Assembly (NCBI RefSeq): GCF_029626155.1
Contig: NZ_JARUBL010000001.1
Coordinates: 186,001 to 250,000, forward strand
Source of the DNA: Solwaraspora sp. WMMD1047
GTDB taxonomy: Bacteria; Actinomycetota; Actinomycetes; Mycobacteriales; Micromonosporaceae
Length of the DNA: 64,000 nt
Direction: 5' to 3'
Shown: positions 8,303 to 17,628 of the stretch, one piece after another
Numbering within the stretch: the stretch's first letter is position 1
How the letters are laid out: every line of letters starts with the position of its first letter
The notes under the pieces: model-generated
The model's database searches: none
The model's input: only the letters and a program-made list of their open reading frames with translations
Told to the model about the DNA's origin: nothing
Translations under genes and position numbers: made by a program

Positions 8303-8332
8303 GGGTCGGGACGGGGCAGCTCCGGACCGAGG

Positions 8333-11300
8333 TCAGCCGACGGCGGACCGGGGGTCACCAGCGGCGGTCCGGGCCGCCAGGGCCTCGATCCGGTCCAGCT
8401 CGGCCATCGTGTCGACGCTGAGGGTCTCGACGATGTCGCCCCAGTGATCGGTGAACTCGGAGTTGCGTCCGTGCAGCTCCGCCTCCAGCGGCCCGCGAGG
8501 AAAGAGCAGCCCGGCCACCTGGACCACCCGCTCGGCCGACTCGGCGGCATCGTCGGCAGCGGCCGCAACCGCCGCATCGGAGCCGACCGGGACGGCTCCG
8601 GGGTCGCCGCCGATCGGGCCGACCAGCGCGGCGATGAACTCCGATCGATGCTGGTGTCGACCCCAGGCGAGCATCTGCTGCGCCGCTCGGGTCGTCATCT
8701 CCAGGTAGAACTGCTGGGTGTACTCGTCGGGTGCGTTGAGGGAGTGTTCCAGCGCGTTGTCGACCCGCTGGAACAGGAAGGCCCGCAGCACCGCGTGCCC
8801 GTACTCGGCGGCGGCGGTCAGCGGATCGGTGTCGCGGTGCAGGTCGGCCAGCACCCGGTGCAGATTGCCCAGCAGCTCCGACTCGACCTCACCGTCGGCC
8901 GCCATCCGGCGGATCCACGAGACCGCCTGCCCGACCCGACCGGCCGCCGCCCGCCGGTCACCCGCACCCGCCGCGATGTCCGCCCACTCGTAGTAGAACC
9001 AGGCGAGCAGCAACTCGTCGTCGAGCTCCGCGAACTCCGGTTCCAGGTCGCGGTACGCGGCGTCGGCCGCGTCGTACCGCTTGTCGTACCAGAGCGTGTG
9101 GGCGGTGAACAGGCGCAGGTAGAGCCACGCCTGCCGGCGTACCTCCTGGGTTTCGGCCGGATAGGCCGGGTCCCGCCAGCCGCGGTGCAGGTCGCAGAGT
9201 TCGCCGATGGTGCGCAGCGCCCGGCGGGCCTCGGTCCAGTGCGGGCCGGGACGCTTGTCCCAGCCGACCGGGTAGTTGCGGTGGAAGCGGCCGAGCTGGT
9301 CGAGCAGCGTCCGGTCACGGTCGTCCCGGCTGGCCCGTTGCCAGTTGTCCAGCAGCGAGTGGCAGAACGGGAAGTCGATGTAGAGCGCCCACCACCAGAA
9401 GGCCTCCAGGAAGATCACCACGAACTGGGTACGGGTGAGGTCGCGCTGGTCGGGCAGCTGGGCGGAGTGGAAGAGCCACTCCGCCTCGTACATCTGCCAG
9501 AGCGGGTCCTCGAATTTGAACCAGGAGCCGTACGTCTTGTGGGTCTTGTCCTCGAACGAGGAGATCTTGTCGTAGTAGTAGCTGGCGGCGCCGCGATGGA
9601 TCTCCTCCCAGCGGGCCGGCTGGAACTGGCGCAGGGCGCGGGAGAGGGCCGGGCGGATGAAGTCGTGCAGCCGGAACCGGCCGTCGATCGGCAGCGGGTC
9701 GAGCAGGCCGAGCCGTTCGATCCGCTGCAGGGCGTTGCCCGCCACCACCTGGTCCATCGCGTCGTCACCGGCGGCGAGGAGCTGCCGGACCATCGGTACG
9801 TCGAAGGTGTTGAGCAGCGACACGGTCTCGACGATCTGCCACACCTCCGGATTCCGGTGCGGGGCGACGACCGCCTTGACCAGTGCGTCCACCGGCAGTT
9901 CGTCGTTGCTGGTGAGCTTCTGCAGCAGGTCGCGCAGGTCTTCGGCGTTCAGCGGCTGGCCGGACCGGGCCGGCTGCTGTTCGAGCTGGGAGCGAATGAA
10001 CTGGACCACCAGCTTCAGGCCGTAAGGGTGGCCGCCGGTGTAGCGCATGACGACGCTGGCCAGCGCCGGACCGGACCGGTCCCCGAAATGGTGGTCGAGG
10101 TAGGCGGTGACCTCCGGCAGGGAGAACTTCGGTAGCTCCTGGGCCAGTGCCGGGTCGAGTACCGCGCGACCGTGCTCGGCGTATTCGCGGGGCACCATCG
10201 GCAGCACCACCACCGTGTCGGTCAGCCGGGCGGCGAGTCCGACGAACCACTGCCCGACCACGTCGTCGATGAGCGTCTCGAATCCGTCGAGCACCAGTAC
10301 GCCCCGCCGGCCGGCCAGGAAGGTCCGCCAGTCCGCAACGAACGCCTTGTCGACCCGGCCCTGCGCTTCGTGTAGCCGCTCCTGCGGGCTCCGTCCGGAG
10401 GCGTACACGTTCGTCGTCGGGAGGTCGGCGTTGGAGATCCGCCCCCACGTCTTGGCGGTCAGGTTGTGGTACACGGTGACCGCGGCGGTCGCCTCGCCGC
10501 GGGAACCCTCGACCGCCGTCACGAAGCCGCTGAACTGGCCGTCCAGATCCTGCACCAGGTCGCCGAGCAGCTGGGTCGACTGCTTGAAGCGCAGCGCCAG
10601 GGTGTTGATCGTGGCGTGCTCGCCGTACTCGCCCCGGTACGCCTCATCCAGCCCGTACGGTTCGACGGTCATGCCGCGATGTGGCAGCAGCACCACGTCG
10701 GGCAGATCCCGTTCCACCACCGCGCGAAGCTGGTCCAGGAAGGAGGTCTTGCCCATCCCGTGTCCGCCGAGGACGACGAACGTCCCACCCCGCCCGGCCC
10801 GGATGCCGCTGATCAGCCGATCGAGCTGGGCGTCCCGGCCCACCAGGCCGTCGGCGGTGATGCGAATGGACCCGTTGGTCAGCGCCGGCGGGGCCGACGG
10901 CTGGGTTGACGGCGGAGCCGGCGGCGGAGTCTGCGGCTGAGTTGACGGCGAGATCTGCGGCGGGCTGATCGGCGTGGCGGGTGGAATGACGGTCTGCAGC
11001 CCCGCCGGTTCGCTGACGGCCGAGGGCTCGGCGGCGACCGGGCGTTGCTCGCCGACCAGGACGTCCTCGATGACCCCGCCGGTGGTGGCCCGGACGGTGT
11101 TGCCCGCGGCCGGGAGCACCATCCGCCGGATCTTTCCGCCCAGGCTGGCCAGGAACGTGTTCGCCGGCTTCGCGGAGCCGCCTCCGCCGCTGTTGACCAG
11201 GAGCAACGCGACGCCGGCCAGCAGGAAGCTGCCGATGCCGGCGATCCAGCCGGCCACCTCGACGCCCCGCAGTCCCCAACTGACGGCTGCTACCGCACTA

Positions 11301-11359
11301 CCCACCGCTGCCAGGCCGAGCAACGCCAGCCACAGCCCGGTCCAGTTTGATCGCGTCAC
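8333..11359 (-). CDS. Membrane-anchored STAND-type NTPase
   Basis: 1008 residues from a GTG at 11359 (MTRSNWTGLWLALLGL), with no strong ribosome-binding site. Residues about 7-27 and 34-56 are two membrane helices, followed by a basic stretch. A Pro/Ser/Gln-rich linker (about 130-170) leads to an ATPase core with P-loop GGHGMGKTSFL (about 196-206) and Walker B GVLVLDGFETL (about 350). The region after FRLHDFIRPALSRAL is all helical and probably TPR-like. This is the architecture of signal-transducing ATPases with numerous domains, which act as NTP-dependent switches in regulation, defence or cell death. No N-terminal effector domain is recognisable. Confidence 0.8.
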   Translation of the reverse strand: MTRSNWTGLWLALLGLAAVGSAVAAVSWGLRGVEVAGWIAGIGSFLLAGVALLLVNSGGGGSAKPANTFLASLGGKIRRMVLPAAGNTVRATTGGVIEDVLVGEQRPVAAEPSAVSEPAGLQTVIPPATPISPPQISPSTQPQTPPPAPPSTQPSAPPALTNGSIRITADGLVGRDAQLDRLISGIRAGRGGTFVVLGGHGMGKTSFLDQLRAVVERDLPDVVLLPHRGMTVEPYGLDEAYRGEYGEHATINTLALRFKQSTQLLGDLVQDLDGQFSGFVTAVEGSRGEATAAVTVYHNLTAKTWGRISNADLPTTNVYASGRSPQERLHEAQGRVDKAFVADWRTFLAGRRGVLVLDGFETLIDDVVGQWFVGLAARLTDTVVVLPMVPREYAEHGRAVLDPALAQELPKFSLPEVTAYLDHHFGDRSGPALASVVMRYTGGHPYGLKLVVQFIRSQLEQQPARSGQPLNAEDLRDLLQKLTSNDELPVDALVKAVVAPHRNPEVWQIVETVSLLNTFDVPMVRQLLAAGDDAMDQVVAGNALQRIERLGLLDPLPIDGRFRLHDFIRPALSRALRQFQPARWEEIHRGAASYYYDKISSFEDKTHKTYGSWFKFEDPLWQMYEAEWLFHSAQLPDQRDLTRTQFVVIFLEAFWWWALYIDFPFCHSLLDNWQRASRDDRDRTLLDQLGRFHRNYPVGWDKRPGPHWTEARRALRTIGELCDLHRGWRDPAYPAETQEVRRQAWLYLRLFTAHTLWYDKRYDAADAAYRDLEPEFAELDDELLLAWFYYEWADIAAGAGDRRAAAGRVGQAVSWIRRMAADGEVESELLGNLHRVLADLHRDTDPLTAAAEYGHAVLRAFLFQRVDNALEHSLNAPDEYTQQFYLEMTTRAAQQMLAWGRHQHRSEFIAALVGPIGGDPGAVPVGSDAAVAAAADDAAESAERVVQVAGLLFPRGPLEAELHGRNSEFTDHWGDIVETLSVDTMAELDRIEALAARTAAGDPRSAVG

Positions 11360-11500
11360 AGCGCAAGTCTGTGGCAGCCACAGTCGACAGTCGACCGGCC
11401 GACCCGGGCGGGTAGATCGTCGTTTGTCGACGCCTCCGGCCAATCGGATGAATGTGACCACGGCGGGCACGACACATCCCGGCAGCCGACCGGACATGCC

Positions 11501-11532
11501 CCGGGCCCCGCGATCACGATCGCGGGGCCCGG
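11501..11532 (-). terminator. 14-bp perfect hairpin downstream of the gene ending at 11578
   Basis: CCGGGCCCCGCGAT and ATCGCGGGGCCCGG are perfect reverse complements separated by CACG. The hairpin begins 46 bases past the stop of the minus-strand gene at 11578. There is no T tract, which is usual for actinomycete terminators. It also insulates the NTPase gene starting at 11359. Confidence 0.8.
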
Positions 11533-11577
11533 GATCAACTGGTACGCCGCCGGGGCGGGCAGCTCAGCGTCGTGGCG

Positions 11578-12954
11578 TCAGCCGAGCCGCTTGGCGACCG
11601 GAGCGGGAGCCGGACGCGGCTCGGCGCCGCCCGGCAGCCGACCCTCCGCCGCCCGATCGGCCGGGTTCCGCGCGGCCGGGTACAGGTACTCGAAGGTGCC
11701 GGCGACGTCGACCACCAGGTGGGTGCTGCCCGACCGGTTGTAGACGTTGAACCCGTAGGCCGGGCTGATCTCGGTGATGGCGGCGTTCGGCACCGTCTCG
11801 CCCGGGGCCGGGTTGAGGGTGCTGACCACGGGCCGGTCCTGACCGGCCGGCCAGACGCTCAGGTAGGTGCCGGCGGTGGGCTGCACCGCGGTGACGTTGA
11901 GCGCCAGGGCCCGGGTGTCCGGCGTCGAGACCGGCTCGCCAGCGGTGATCGTGGCGGTGCTGTTCGGCCCGATCGCGCTCGGGGCTCCGAGCCCGATCCG
12001 GGTGTCCGCGACCCGAGTCGGGCTCAGCGGCCGGAACCGCAGGCCCTCAGCGAAGGTGCCGTCGTCGTAGACGCCGAAGAGGTCGATCAGGATGTGCGTG
12101 CCACCGCTGGATCCGTTGTAGATGCTGATCGACGGCAGACCGGCGCACGGGTAGTCCCACGGGCAGGGCGCCACCGGGACAATTGCCATGTTCGGCACGA
12201 TCTTGCCCTTGCCGTAGTTCAGCGTGGACGTGTTCGGCGGGTCGTTCTCACCGTTCCAGGCGGTGAGGTAGCCCCCGGTCTGCGGGCTGACCGCGGTGAC
12301 GTTGACCGCCAGCGCGCGCAGGTGAGCGTTGCCCTCCTCGCCGAAGTCGACCGGCACGGTCACCATCCAGCCGCCCGGCAGCGGCCCGCCGAAGTCCGGG
12401 TCCCGGCTGTCCAGGATCCGCCCCGGCTCGACGGTGTAATACTCGCCGCCCATGTCGGTCGAGGCGGCGCTGAGGTAGTAGCCGACCACGTCGGCGATGA
12501 CGTGCGTGCTGCCACCCCGGTGCAGGATGGCGACCCGGCCGCCCGCACCGATCGGCACGGTCACCGAGTTGGCGATCGTCTTGCCCGCCGAGAAGTTCAG
12601 GTTCGACGCGGTCGGCTGGGTGGACTCGGCCGGGTAGAGCGTGAGGTAGCCGCCCTTGGTGGGCGCGGTCACGGTCACGTTGAGCACGACCGCGGAGACG
12701 CCGTTGGCCGGGACGCCGCCCCGGGCGGTGACCTGCAGATTGAGGACCCGGCGGTCGGGCAGGGCGCCGGCCGGGGCACCGAGCCCGCTACGGGTGTCGA
12801 GCAGCCGCTGCGGGCCGACCGGACGGTAGGTGCCGTCCGCGCCGGCCTGGGCGGCGGCGGCCGACCCGGCGGCGGAGGCGGCGGTGGTGGGAAGACCGGT
12901 CAGGACTGCGGCGAGCGTGACAGCGGTGGCAACAGCACCGCGGAGAACGCGCAA
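11578..12954 (-). CDS. Secreted protein with repeated beta-rich domains
   Basis: 458 residues from a proposed TTG at 12954 preceded by GGGGG. This start gives a clean signal peptide (MRVLRGAVATAVTLAAVL to TAASA). A GTG at 12978 is the alternative. Three domains of about 130-140 residues follow, each with a LLDTRSGLG- or RVADTRIGLG-type motif, LNVTxxxPTxGGYLTxxP, and STHVIADVVGYY, STHLVVDVAGTF or THILIDLFGVY. This repeat is common in secreted actinomycete proteins, often beside enzymes. Its role is unproven but is probably structural or ligand binding. The C-terminal 30 residues are Pro/Ala-rich. Confidence 0.85.
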   Translation of the reverse strand: MRVLRGAVATAVTLAAVLTGLPTTAASAAGSAAAAQAGADGTYRPVGPQRLLDTRSGLGAPAGALPDRRVLNLQVTARGGVPANGVSAVVLNVTVTAPTKGGYLTLYPAESTQPTASNLNFSAGKTIANSVTVPIGAGGRVAILHRGGSTHVIADVVGYYLSAASTDMGGEYYTVEPGRILDSRDPDFGGPLPGGWMVTVPVDFGEEGNAHLRALAVNVTAVSPQTGGYLTAWNGENDPPNTSTLNYGKGKIVPNMAIVPVAPCPWDYPCAGLPSISIYNGSSGGTHILIDLFGVYDDGTFAEGLRFRPLSPTRVADTRIGLGAPSAIGPNSTATITAGEPVSTPDTRALALNVTAVQPTAGTYLSVWPAGQDRPVVSTLNPAPGETVPNAAITEISPAYGFNVYNRSGSTHLVVDVAGTFEYLYPAARNPADRAAEGRLPGGAEPRPAPAPVAKRLG

Positions 12955-13276
12955 AGCAAACCCCCATGGGATTGGCACCGCGGGTGGGCGGTGCGAGAGA
13001 GAGGTGGTGTCCGGCGAACCGCCGACCGATGGGCCGGCTCGAAACACCGGAAGACACAAGGTACCGGGTCGGCGCCCTTCTGCGGGACCGGTTATCTGAC
13101 TGTCCGGTTAAGACTGTCGAGCCGCTCGGGGCGTTGGGCGACCCGTTCGACACGATGCATGCAGGTTCGCTCAGCATTTCCACCCTGGGATGTGCACGTT
13201 CGTGCGCACGAGAAGATGTAAGCACGAACGTTCTCATGAGCGATCATGGGCACGATCGTGCACATCTGAGGGCTCG
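12955..13276. other. 322-base intergenic region
   Basis: No convincing gene is seen on either strand. The right part (13194-13261) carries three operator-like repeats described separately. The left part should hold the promoter of the secreted protein starting at 12954. GGTTATCTGACTGTCCGG at about 13090-13107 is a locally AT-richer spot there but has no clear -10/-35 pair. Confidence 0.5.
13194..13261. promoter_or_regulatory. Three 12-bp palindromic operators at an exact 28-bp period
   Basis: GCACGTTCGTGC at 13194-13205, GCACGAACGTTC at 13222-13233 and GCACGATCGTGC at 13250-13261 share the plan GCACG-NN-CGTGC; the middle copy is imperfect. Starts are spaced exactly 28 bases. The last, a perfect palindrome, lies 15 bases before the ATG of the HipB-like regulator at 13277. 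Cooperative autoregulation by that protein is the simplest reading. Confidence 0.75.
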
Positions 13277-13546
13277 ATGAGGATCGTAAACGCGCGCGAC
13301 CTTGGTCTCGCCGTCCGGCAGGCGAGGCGCGACCGGGGTCAGACCCAGTCGGAGTTGGCCGCAGCGGCTGGAGTGAGCCGTCGCTGGCTATCCGGCCTCG
13401 AAGCGGGGAAGTCGACCGCTGAATTCGGTCTGATCCTGCGCGCCCTGGACGCACTGGGCATAGGTCTGGACGCATTCCCGGTCGAGCCCGGGCGGCGATC
13501 TAGACCTGACGCCCCTGCTGAACGGGTTCGGGGCAGGCACGGCTGA
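13277..13546 (+). CDS. HipB-like XRE-family regulator without HipA
   Basis: 89 residues. The helix-turn-helix is clear: LGLAVRQARRDRGQTQSELA, then AGVSRRWLSGLEAGKSTAEF, then LILRALDALGIGLDAF, which is the HipB signature. HipB normally represses and neutralises the HipA kinase encoded just downstream. Here no HipA-like frame follows; the next gene is the hydrolase at about 13700. The ATG at 13277 was chosen because it starts at the conserved domain and sits just after the operator array. The protein may have been recruited to control the downstream operon. Confidence 0.85.
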   Translation: MRIVNARDLGLAVRQARRDRGQTQSELAAAAGVSRRWLSGLEAGKSTAEFGLILRALDALGIGLDAFPVEPGRRSRPDAPAERVRGRHG

Positions 13547-13699
13547 CGGTCGCAGGCGCCCAGCGTCTTCGTCAAGGATCGACTGAAGATCCTGATCGGA
13601 CTCACGCACAGTTGGGCGGTCTAGAGCAGTGCGTTCGCGACCTTCCCACGCTTTGCGTGATGTGGCATCATGGCGGCCGAACGACACCGGGGAGTAGCT

Positions 13700-14668
13700 T
13701 TGGCGTCGCGTTTGGTGTTTGTGCACGGAGTGGGTGGCCACCGCGACGCCGATACCGAGCGGACGGCCTGGCTGTCAGCTCTCTTGGCCGGTGCCCGTCG
13801 AGCCGGGCATTCCGACCTGTCGGACCTGCTCGCCGACGAGGGCCGCTGCGAAACGGTCTTCGCGTACTACGGCGACCTGTTCGCCCCGCGCGGCGCTCAA
13901 GGGATGGCGGACGCTGGGGTGCACGACCGTGATGAGGCCGTCATGTTGTGTCATCTGCTCGACGAGGTGATCGACGGGCGGTTGGCAGAGACCGATGATC
14001 CGGTACATCGTCAGGTGCTTTCGTCGGCCAAGCGAGAACTTCGACCCACCGGGACGGCGCAGGGCACCGGCAACCTCGTCCGCGGCTCGCTCAATGCCGC
14101 GACCACTCTGCTTTCTCTCCCGCCGGTGGCGCGTGGCGGTCAGTGGCTCAGCGGCAAACTGCTGGTCCGGGACCTCTCACAGGTCGTTCGCTATCTCGCC
14201 CGGCGGGAGGTCGAGGAGGGCCGGACCCTGGACGAGCGGATCCGGGAGATCCTGCTGTCGCGGTTGTCGGACCAGCCGGCGGTGGTGGTTGCGCATTCAC
14301 TCGGAACGGTGGTGGCGTTCGAGGCCCTTCACCACCACCGCTTGACGGTCCCGCTGTTGGTGACGATCGGTTCACCGTTGGGGATGCGCTCGGTCGTGTG
14401 GCCCAAGCTGCGACCCCAGCCACCAACCACACCGGCGTGCGTGGATGCGTGGCTGAACTGCTGGGACCGCGATGACCTGGTGGTGACCCGTCCCAAGCTG
14501 GAGGCGGACATTGCCGCTAACGACCGGCAGGTGGCCCCAGAGAGTCGCCGGGTGGACTCCGACGGGGTCTGGGTGCACACGGCGACGAAGTATCTGGCGC
14601 ATCCCGAGGTCGGTGGGCGGGTCGCCGCAGCGCTCAAACGGATGGCCGGACGGGCGACCGGTGAGTAG
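13700..14668 (+). CDS. Alpha/beta hydrolase, first gene of a conflict-type operon
   Basis: 322 residues from a TTG at 13700 with GGGGAG 5 bases before it; the in-frame ATG at 13670 lacks such a site. The fold signature is RLVFVHGVGGH (oxyanion region), then VVVAHSLGTVVAFEAL with nucleophile Ser200, LLVTIGSPLGM, an acid in the WDRDD segment and a late His in VWVHTATKYLAH. Lipase, esterase or phospholipase activity is possible; the substrate is unknown. The last 8 bases overlap the next gene, so the two are translationally coupled. It may be the operon's membrane-damaging effector, which is inference. Confidence 0.85.
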   Translation: MASRLVFVHGVGGHRDADTERTAWLSALLAGARRAGHSDLSDLLADEGRCETVFAYYGDLFAPRGAQGMADAGVHDRDEAVMLCHLLDEVIDGRLAETDDPVHRQVLSSAKRELRPTGTAQGTGNLVRGSLNAATTLLSLPPVARGGQWLSGKLLVRDLSQVVRYLARREVEEGRTLDERIREILLSRLSDQPAVVVAHSLGTVVAFEALHHHRLTVPLLVTIGSPLGMRSVVWPKLRPQPPTTPACVDAWLNCWDRDDLVVTRPKLEADIAANDRQVAPESRRVDSDGVWVHTATKYLAHPEVGGRVAAALKRMAGRATGE

Positions 14669-16688
14669 CAGGCGCCATCTCCTTGTCCTGGCGTCGCAGT
14701 GCACATCCATGCCGACCCTGGAGACGCTCGCCGAGGCAGCGCACGGACTTCACACAACCCTCCTGGACCCCGAGCGCGGAGCCTGCGTGCCGGCTCTGCC
14801 GTCCACCCACCGCCCGCTGCCCGGTGGTTCGATCCGGGTCGGGGCATTGACTGCCGACGAGGTCCGTACCGACGTGCGGGCGGCTGTCCGCCACGCGGGG
14901 ACGGAGGGGGCGGTCCTGGTGCTGGCACTCATGGGACACGGGTTCAGCCCAGGCGATGGATCCGACCTCTATCTGATGGTGGGTGATTCCCGGGAGGGCG
15001 AGTCGATCGGGGCGGTCAACGTCAGCCAGTTGCTCACCGACGCCGCCGACCATGTCGGCCTGGCCGGCCTGATCGGGATCATCGACACCTGCTCGGCCGC
15101 CGGCGCGGTGCCGGCGATCGGTCGAATCGTCACCGGCCAACGCAGTGGCCGGACCCGGTGCGGCCTGTTGATGGCGTCGGGCGTCGGCCAGAACGCCTAC
15201 GACCTGCGCCTCACCGCCGACATCACTGACCTCCTCCGCAGCGGCGTCGACGACGCGCCGGCGGTCCTGGAGTTGCAGACAGTACGAAGCGCGCTCGGGT
15301 CAAAGCCAAGCGGTCCCAGCATCAGTGTCTTTGAGTTCGGTGGCGATCCCAGCACACCGCAACCACTCTGGCTCAGTCGCAACTATGGTCACCAGGCCGG
15401 CCGGGCCTCCGCCTACCTGGGGCGAGCCGGACGTGCCGAGTTGGACCAGGCACTCGCAGCGATAGATGACCAGCCAGCGATGACCAGCCGATGGACTCCG
15501 GAGGAGCTGGCGTCCCTGCGGGAACGGCTCAGTCAGTTGCCGCTGTCACCGCAGGCGGTGCGCGCGCAGCAGGTCGCTGATTCCCTCTTCATAGCGGCGC
15601 AGACGGCGCGCTTCCTTCAGGAGTGGATTCCCGGCGCGATCGAAACCGATCGGCTGCGCAGGGCGGTCGCGCTGACCGCTGCCCCACAGGCTCCTCGGGT
15701 CACCGCTCTCGACGACGTGTCGGACGTCCTGGAGCGGCTGGCGCTTTCGTATCCGGCGAGGGACGGGAGTTGCCGATCGCAGATCTGTCGGTTCGTTGTA
15801 GCCCTCGCTCTGGACGACGTTCAGAACCTCAACGATCCGCTTCTGCGGACGTGGGCGCTGTCCATCACGGCGTTGAAGCAGGTCAACGACGCTGTGGCCT
15901 GGGCCAATCGACTCAACTCCGAGCGCCGGCTGCGCCTCGTCGTGAGTCTGCATGCCTCCATCGGCGGCACCTGGCCCGAACTGATCGAGACCTGGCTGGT
16001 GCTGGATGGCGAGATCCACAGCAAGGAACGGCTCCAGTGTGCCGGTCCGGACCGGTCCGGCGTCGAACTGGCCATCGCACGAGCCGTCGACAAAGCGGAG
16101 CGGGTCGCGGCTTCGATGCGGCTGCCGCTGCGCCAGGTGGATGTGGCCGTGCCCACTCAACTGCTCGCAGACTGGCGTCCCGAGCAGATCAAACGCGGCG
16201 AGTGGCTGGGCGTCCGCTTCGACGTGGTGACGCGGTGGGCTGAGCGGTTGAGCCCGCCGGACGCGATGCAGTGGGTCGTGACAAGCGCCGAAGGTCGACT
16301 CGCGCGGATGGCGAACGGCGAGATGCCGGTGCAGTGGCTGGACATCGGCGAGATCGCCGACCTGGTGGGTCTCGAAGAGAGGCTGACCGGCGGGGCGTAC
16401 CCGGCGGTGGCGCTCAGTGCCACTCCGGCCGAGAAGGCGAGGCTGTTCTCGCTGCTCCTCGCGTACGTCCCGGTCATGCTCTGGCCCTGCACCGTCGCTC
16501 CACTGGATGCCGGCAGCCGTCTTGCCCTCACGCACTGCTGGGACCGGATGCCCGCGGAACTCTTGGCAGCCTATCGCGATCGGTGGCGGAACCCGGAGCA
16601 GAGCAGCCTCATCGCTGACCTCCGGGCCGTCTGGGATGACCAGGAATGGCTCGATTTCTGCAAGTCGTATCAGTTCGGCAAGGCATGA
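14661..16688 (+). CDS. Caspase-like peptidase fused to a VMAP C-terminal region
   Basis: 675 residues from a GTG at 14661. Residues about 1-250 form a caspase-like (C14) fold: the His motif LALMGHGFS has His93 and the Cys motif GIIDTCSAAG has Cys144. The spacing fits a catalytic dyad. The C-terminal half (HASIGGTWPEL, VDVAVPTQLLADWRP, RGEWLGVRFDVVTRW, then WDDQEWLDFCKSYQ) matches the C-terminal domain of vWA-MoxR-associated proteins (VMAP). In that family the VMAP links an N-terminal effector to a MoxR ATPase and a vWA protein, both of which follow here. Proteolytic triggering of cell death is the likely theme. Confidence 0.85.
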   Translation: MSSRRHLLVLASQCTSMPTLETLAEAAHGLHTTLLDPERGACVPALPSTHRPLPGGSIRVGALTADEVRTDVRAAVRHAGTEGAVLVLALMGHGFSPGDGSDLYLMVGDSREGESIGAVNVSQLLTDAADHVGLAGLIGIIDTCSAAGAVPAIGRIVTGQRSGRTRCGLLMASGVGQNAYDLRLTADITDLLRSGVDDAPAVLELQTVRSALGSKPSGPSISVFEFGGDPSTPQPLWLSRNYGHQAGRASAYLGRAGRAELDQALAAIDDQPAMTSRWTPEELASLRERLSQLPLSPQAVRAQQVADSLFIAAQTARFLQEWIPGAIETDRLRRAVALTAAPQAPRVTALDDVSDVLERLALSYPARDGSCRSQICRFVVALALDDVQNLNDPLLRTWALSITALKQVNDAVAWANRLNSERRLRLVVSLHASIGGTWPELIETWLVLDGEIHSKERLQCAGPDRSGVELAIARAVDKAERVAASMRLPLRQVDVAVPTQLLADWRPEQIKRGEWLGVRFDVVTRWAERLSPPDAMQWVVTSAEGRLARMANGEMPVQWLDIGEIADLVGLEERLTGGAYPAVALSATPAEKARLFSLLLAYVPVMLWPCTVAPLDAGSRLALTHCWDRMPAELLAAYRDRWRNPEQSSLIADLRAVWDDQEWLDFCKSYQFGKA

Positions 16689-16698
16689 GGAGCGACCG

Positions 16699-17628
16699 AT
16701 GACCTGGGATCCGGTGTATCAGGGCAATGGGGTGGTGCGGCCCGGCGTCGCGCTGCCGCCGCCTCCGCCCTGGCGGACCTTTCCGCGCAAATCGCTCGGC
16801 GGGAAATTCCAACCACCGCCCGGCCTCGTCAGCGCGGTGAACGCCGCGCTCTTCCTCCGTCGCCCGCTGCTCATCACCGGGTCACCGGGTTCGGGCAAGT
16901 CGACAGTGATCGAATCGGTGGCGGAGGAGCTGGATCTGGGACCGGTCCTGCGGTGGCACATCACCTCCCGGAGCTCGCTGACCGAGGCGCTGTACCGCTA
17001 CGACGTCCTCGGTCGTATCCACGCCCGGCAGCTCGGCAGTGACACCGACGACATCTCCCCATTTCTCCAGTTCGGACCGCTCGGGACCGCGCTGCTGCCC
17101 GCCGCCCGGCCCCGAGCACTCCTCATCGACGAGATCGACAAGAGCGATCTCGACCTGCCCAGCGATCTGCTCGACGTGCTGGAACGAGGTGAGTTCGAGA
17201 TCCCGGAGCTGGCTCGGTACGAGCGGGCAACCGTTGCCGTACGCGGTTGGGACAGCAACCAGCTTCATGGCATCACTCGAGGCCGGGTCGCCTGCACGCA
17301 GTTTCCGGTCATCGTCATGACCGACAACGGCGAGCGCGAGTTCGCTGCGCCGTTCCTTCGCCGATGCATCCGCTACACCATGCCCGTCCACACCGACATC
17401 GAAGTCGTAAAGCGGGCGGTGCGCGCGCACCTGGAGGGGGTCGACGTCGAGAGCGAGCCAATCGTCGAGCTCATCGAGCAGTTCGTCGCCCGGACCCGGT
17501 CCGGCGACCTGCTCGCGCTCGACCAACTCCTCAACGCGGTCTTCGTGGTGATCGGCGGCGCCGCTCCGGTGGGTTACCAGCGCGACCAGGTGATGAAATA
17601 CCTGCTCCGCGAGCTCTCCGGTGCCTGA
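16699..17628 (+). CDS. MoxR-type AAA+ ATPase
   Basis: 309 residues; GAGGAGCG precedes the ATG and the gap to the VMAP stop is 10 bases. The P-loop ITGSPGSGKS is at about 59-68, Walker B ALLIDEIDKS at about 143-152, sensor 1 VIVMTDNGE, and AAPFLRRC carries the arginine-finger-like residues. A short Pro-rich start is typical of this conflict-system clade. MoxR ATPases remodel partners, usually through a vWA-domain protein, here the overlapping next gene. It probably licenses or represses the caspase and TIR effectors in response to a nucleotide state or an invader. Confidence 0.92.
   Translation: MTWDPVYQGNGVVRPGVALPPPPPWRTFPRKSLGGKFQPPPGLVSAVNAALFLRRPLLITGSPGSGKSTVIESVAEELDLGPVLRWHITSRSSLTEALYRYDVLGRIHARQLGSDTDDISPFLQFGPLGTALLPAARPRALLIDEIDKSDLDLPSDLLDVLERGEFEIPELARYERATVAVRGWDSNQLHGITRGRVACTQFPVIVMTDNGEREFAAPFLRRCIRYTMPVHTDIEVVKRAVRAHLEGVDVESEPIVELIEQFVARTRSGDLLALDQLLNAVFVVIGGAAPVGYQRDQVMKYLLRELSGA

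Noticed and set aside
7730-10135. Plus-strand open frame of 801 codons
   Set aside because: It crosses a real gene out of frame and then runs antisense to the STAND NTPase; no domain is present.
13547-13699. Possible HipA remnant after the HipB-like gene
   Set aside because: The 153 bases contain no stretch resembling the HipA start and no long frame, so HipA is taken as absent.
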